From: JAXMBN01 sp046349875
GTDB taxonomy: Bacteria; Planctomycetota; Planctomycetia; Pirellulales; Pirellulaceae
NCBI GenBank assembly: GCA_046349875.1
Contig: JAXMBN010000035.1
Span: forward strand, 1-56,926
DNA: 56,926 nt
Reading direction: 5' to 3'
Each line of letters starts with the position of its first letter. The stretch's first letter is position 1. Made by a program: the position numbers and the translations under genes. Positions 55,101 through 56,926 of this stretch are shown here, one piece after another. The notes beneath the pieces are model-generated. The model did not search any database. It was not told the DNA's origin and saw only the letters and a program-made list of their open reading frames with translations.

Positions 55101-55244
55101 TGCTGGCACATATAAATCCAGCTTGCACCGATTGCGTGTGTATTCGTCTGCAGTTTCACTTCGATAACTAATCTCCACTGGGGTCTGACCCCGTGCTACA
55201 CCACACATCGGGGTCAGACTCGGCACGGAAGGTCTGCAACGCAT
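52143..55244 (-). CDS. esterase - beta-lactamase-like - VanX-type dipeptidase triple fusion
   Basis: A 1033-residue protein with three hydrolase modules. Residues 25-275 are an alpha/beta-hydrolase: oxyanion HGGG 59-62, nucleophile S134 in GHSAGG, acid near D211-213, base H246. Residues 280-720 are a class-C beta-lactamase/serine-hydrolase domain with S339-VS-K342, Y432-SN and GHGGAVYGF, followed by a lipocalin-like tail. Residues about 840-1033 are a D-Ala-D-Ala dipeptidase (VanX/DdpX) with the zinc motif SRHNRGCAVDLSLFD and EHEWWHFD. All active-site residues are present. Residues about 11-23 and 153-159 (RGLTPLG) are encoded by the palindromic repeat family. The printed start lacks a signal peptide; one lies just upstream in another frame (from 55291). 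Confidence 0.88.
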   Translation of the reverse strand: MRCRPSVPSLTPMCGVARGQTPVEISYRSETADEYTRNRCKLDLYVPAKEGFETLVWFHGGGLENGDKRDLIAMGVVKFFLSQNVAVASVNYRLSPKASYPNYIEDAAAALEEAQRQVSQKNGATSKIFVAGHSAGGYLAAMLGSDESYLRARGLTPLGIAGVIPVSGQMVTHSTVKKERGTPKSRVVVDEAAPSFHVKENLPPFLCIAADGDLPMRKEENSLFVAALQAAGHKRCKYVELANRNHDTIASRMSESGDAVAETILQFIRSRSEEIDRIHAQWKQSVQTAFAYEQKAKRIPSLTYAIVTKNEKILEGALGFSRPSTSTPADLQSVYRVGSVSKLFTDIAVMQLVEEKKLNLTSPIRNWLDNVPDASPLAGPITLQHLMTHRSGIVRESPIGNYFDSTEPSLEATIQSLHGTKQIYPLDTKTKYSNAAIAVVGHIIENISETPFAQYMHQRLLHPIGMKQSDFARTPLVESKLVDASMWTYDGRRFEAPKFLLGTGPAGNMYASVQDLTLFLQTLLNRGQTPSGERILKEQTLEQMLSPIRDTQGNALPYGLGFRVQNWQGHRKAGHGGAVYGFSTQLEFLPDDGIGVIAVGSLDGCNATLERLTQYAIQCFLAAQEGKPIPVYETTSSIAADRIASMLGYYHSDSDQLQIDEFEGRCYLHHGVYRLELRADEHGSIITDDPSGYGARLQWATDGNLKFQNKIWAKKRVDTPPPAIRPEWKDMVGEYGWDHNTLYVLEDQGKLNVLIEWFFKYPLDPIDQDTFAFPSYGLYHGEQVHFHRNARGEIDYLIAADITFPRRNIHQRDGETFKIIPQKPVASLQIEALQAKPPLERGEFREADLVELIQLDPTIQLDIRYASENNFMGTRFYQQPRAFLQRPAAEAVVRAHQSLKPQGLGLLIHDGYRPWYVTKMFWEATPNEMRQFVANPANGSRHNRGCAVDLSLFDLKTGKPIDMVSGYDEFSHRAFPQYPGGTSQQRWYRSLLKNTMESQGFRVYEHEWWHFDFQDWKQYRIGTATFEELQSAK
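54775..54787. repeat. GGGGTCAGTCCCC palindrome inside the triple-fusion gene
   Basis: One copy of the window's 13-bp palindrome family sits inside the esterase module and encodes part of RARGLTPLG on the minus strand without breaking the frame. Flanking CAAC and GTGC match the edges of intergenic copies. Confidence 0.8.
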
Positions 55245-55576
55245 ACTACCGCTAATGAAACGATAACCTGAATCATTTTCGTGAATGTCATTGATGTTTA
55301 CCTAGCTGGTGGCAGCATTGGGGTCAGTCCCCGATAGCCTCGATGGTGGAAGTTCGAAGAATGCAATCAAACAGAATACATCCGTACGATTTTGAGCCAA
55401 AAGCCTTTGGAGGCCTAAATCTAGGCTGTTCATTGTACCCTGAGCCGCAAAAGAGGATCTAATGATGGGCTTCGGTCTGAAGCTATATTGGATAGGTTTT
55501 GTACTTGCGAAATTCTGTGGTGTATTGGGGACAGTCCCCATACATTCTCAAAGGTTTCGCGACGGGGTCTGTCCCC
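55180..55576. repeat. second cluster of GGGGTCWGWCCCC palindromes
   Basis: Copies at 55180-55192, 55210-55222 (imperfect right arm), 55320-55332, 55527-55539 and 55564-55576. The first two lie within the 5' end of the triple-fusion ORF and encode its SLTPMCGVARGQTP stretch. The others lie in the 370-bp divergent gap before panD (55292-55660), which contains no supported gene. Confidence 0.85.
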
Positions 55577-55660
55577 GTTGTTTATGGATTGACCTGGGCG
55601 AGCGTGCAACGACAATGAGAGCTGTCGAAAGACCCCCTATTTTGAAGAAAGCACCTTGGG

Positions 55661-56083
55661 ATGTTTCGTAAGTTTCTCAAGTCAAAAATCCATCGAGCCA
55701 CAGTTACCGAAGCGGACTTGGATTACGAAGGGTCTTTAACGCTCCCTCCGGATTTGATGCGAGCCGCAGATATTCTCCCACATGAAGCGGTCGTCGTATG
55801 GAATATCACTCGCGGATCCCGCCTTGAAACCTACGCAATTCAAGGAGGCGAGGGTGAACGCGACATCTGTGCGAACGGAGCTGCAGCTCACCTAATACGA
55901 CCAGGCGATCTCATTATTGTTGCTACTTTTCAGTTTGTCGCAGAGACTGATTTGCAGAATGGGCAAACCGACCCGAAGGTCGTATTTGTCAACGAAGAGA
56001 ATCAAATCACCTATCTCGGGAAAGAAATACCAGGGCCTCGCCGACGCGGAACGAGCATTCATGAGAGCGATTCGTGCTGCTGA
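55661..56083 (+). CDS. panD: aspartate 1-decarboxylase
   Basis: Pyruvoyl enzyme converting L-aspartate to beta-alanine for pantothenate and CoA synthesis. The 140-residue length is slightly above the usual 115-130. The N-terminus FRKFLKSKIHRATVTEADLD, then Y-EGSLTL, holds the Gly-Ser self-cleavage site; ILPHEAVVVWNITRGSRLET and GERDICANGAAAHLIRPGDL are typical of the family. The catalytic Lys, Tyr and Thr regions are conserved. The C-terminal extension (GPRRRGTSIHESDSCC) is lineage-specific. It converges with the Rieske gene, whose stop is 31 bp away. Confidence 0.96.
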   Translation: MFRKFLKSKIHRATVTEADLDYEGSLTLPPDLMRAADILPHEAVVVWNITRGSRLETYAIQGGEGERDICANGAAAHLIRPGDLIIVATFQFVAETDLQNGQTDPKVVFVNEENQITYLGKEIPGPRRRGTSIHESDSCC

Positions 56084-56113
56084 TGCAAATGCCGGCTCGA
56101 TTACGATTCTTAC

Positions 56114-56440
56114 TCATGAATCGGTTGGACGTGCCTCCGGGATCTCGATGAAGATTTCTCCAGCGACTTCTCTAACATCATAAGTCCTCAACATGGGCTT
56201 GCAGGTCGCCGCATTGTTTCCATCGGCGAGGTGATATTGCCAACCATGCCAGGGGCAGGTTACGCAATCATTCTGAATCCTTCCTAACGCGAGCGGTCCA
56301 CCTTGATGAGCACACATGCCATCAAGTGCATAAAGTTTGGCGTTTGATCGAAAGATCGCGATGACTTCATTGCCGATGACGGCTTCCAATGCATTGCCCT
56401 CAAGAACTTCGTCAGACTTAGCAACTCTAAATGATGCCAT
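56114..56440 (-). CDS. Rieske [2Fe-2S] ferredoxin-like protein
   Basis: A 108-residue stand-alone Rieske domain from ATG 56440 (MASFRVAKSDEV); a longer frame reaches 56470 but its extra ten residues are not family-like. The cluster ligands are the Cys-x-His pair in CAHQGGPLALG and the Cys-x2-His pair in CPWHGWQYHLADG. This type resembles nitrite-reductase small subunits and dioxygenase ferredoxins and is expected to pass electrons in the cytoplasm. No reductase or oxygenase partner lies in the visible neighbourhood. It is transcribed away from the M16 peptidase gene across 188 bp. Confidence 0.93.
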   Translation of the reverse strand: MASFRVAKSDEVLEGNALEAVIGNEVIAIFRSNAKLYALDGMCAHQGGPLALGRIQNDCVTCPWHGWQYHLADGNNAATCKPMLRTYDVREVAGEIFIEIPEARPTDS

Positions 56441-56628
56441 TCCCAACCCCGATTTCGGAACTCGAACCAAACACCGTCTTCAAGCCATCCACAATTCAAA
56501 CGAGCTAGGAAAAGAATATCAAAATTCTACCTGTTTTCGATTCCATTATGTCTGCGCAAACACCCATGGATGACTACAATCACCTGGGCTAATGCTGCAT
56601 ATTTCTCAATCTCTGACTGATTCTCCAA

Positions 56629-56926
56629 ATGAAAATCTTCCATTCACCGCTGGTTGTTGGTCTTTCAATTCTTACTTTGTGTTTTGCTTGCAACGATTCT
56701 GAGAGCCAGGAAGCAAATCAAACGTGGCCGAAGAGAATTACCGCGGTTGAAGGAATCACGGAATATCAATTAGAAAACGGACTCCAGGTTCTTCTGTTTC
56801 CGGATAACAGCAAGCCGCTCGTAACGGTCAATTTGACGATCTTTGTCGGTTCAAAGCACGAAGGCTACGGCGAAGCAGGTATGGCCCACTTGCTTGAGCA
56901 CATGTTGTTCAAGGGAACACCCAATC
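56629..56926 (+). CDS. M16-family zinc peptidase, 3'-truncated by window edge
   Basis: Start of a secreted insulinase/pitrilysin-type peptidase. ATG 56629 begins a hydrophobic signal (PLVVGLSILTLCFA), followed by WPKRITAVEGITEYQLENGL, QVLLFPDNSKPLVTVNLTIF and the inverted zinc motif HLLEH in GMAHLLEHMLFKGTPN. Only about 99 residues are visible, so the remaining domains and any inactive partner cannot be judged. The Cys after the signal does not form a convincing lipobox. Confidence 0.92.
   Translation, partial: MKIFHSPLVVGLSILTLCFACNDSESQEANQTWPKRITAVEGITEYQLENGLQVLLFPDNSKPLVTVNLTIFVGSKHEGYGEAGMAHLLEHMLFKGTPN

Noticed and set aside
1..56926. tRNA or rRNA genes
   Set aside because: No cloverleaf with the usual T-loop word GGTTCGAATCC and no rRNA core sequence was noticed on either strand by eye; a covariance-model scan was not possible.

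Overview
The window comes from a planctomycete, most likely of the Pirellula/Rhodopirellula group. It carries several gene families that are typical of that phylum: DUF1501, DUF1552, DUF1592-type and DUF1549/DUF1553 (PSCyt/PSD) proteins, a Cys-type sulfatase, a PQQ-like propeller protein, a secreted protein made of YTV/RPV-type repeats, DUF3472, DUF6298, and very many secreted enzymes. No rRNA, tRNA, CRISPR array or insertion sequence was recognised.

Layout. 1-2070 is the 3' part of dnaE. 2.2-4.5 kb is an accessory patch with two overlapping small ORFs and a decayed secreted-protein gene. 4.6-20.5 kb is almost all minus strand and holds three secreted-enzyme transcription units: sulfatase + DUF1501; PQQ protein + DUF1592-type cytochrome + DUF1552; DUF1549/1553 cytochrome (two frameshifts) + DUF1501 + AlkD. 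An AIM24 protein and a CaMKII-association-domain protein lie between them. 20.7-21.7 kb is a 3-hydroxyacyl-CoA dehydrogenase. 21.8-29.5 kb is a divergent carbohydrate locus: a GntR/FCD regulator, a perfect 18-bp palindrome in the shared promoter region, then a three-gene operon (beta-helix/DUF6298, GH127, DUF5060/DUF4038). 30.9-36.2 kb is a YtrA-type GntR regulator with an ABC exporter and a membrane-anchored partner gene, followed by pabB. 37.9-44.6 kb holds an M28 peptidase, the repeat protein (in-frame TAG after its signal peptide), a flippase-like membrane protein, a YdeI-like protein and a double-trypsin/PDZ protease. 45.2-47.6 kb holds recA with a clear promoter and terminator, then ada. 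47.6-55.6 kb holds two clusters of GGGGTCWGWCCCC palindromes, DUF3472, a decayed isochorismatase-ThuA fusion, a four-TM protein and a 1033-residue esterase/beta-lactamase/VanX triple fusion. The window ends with panD, a Rieske protein and the start of an M16 peptidase.

How the genes work together. The carbohydrate locus looks like a pectin-side-chain (arabinan or rhamnogalacturonan-like) degradation operon under one local repressor. The GntR-ABC unit looks like a self-regulated export system responding to a small molecule. The most unusual items are the triple fusion protein, into which palindromic repeats have become coding sequence and whose signal peptide lies out of frame just upstream, and the repeat clusters themselves. 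At least five genes carry frameshifts or an in-frame stop. This is either real gene decay or indel error in the assembly, and only reads can decide.
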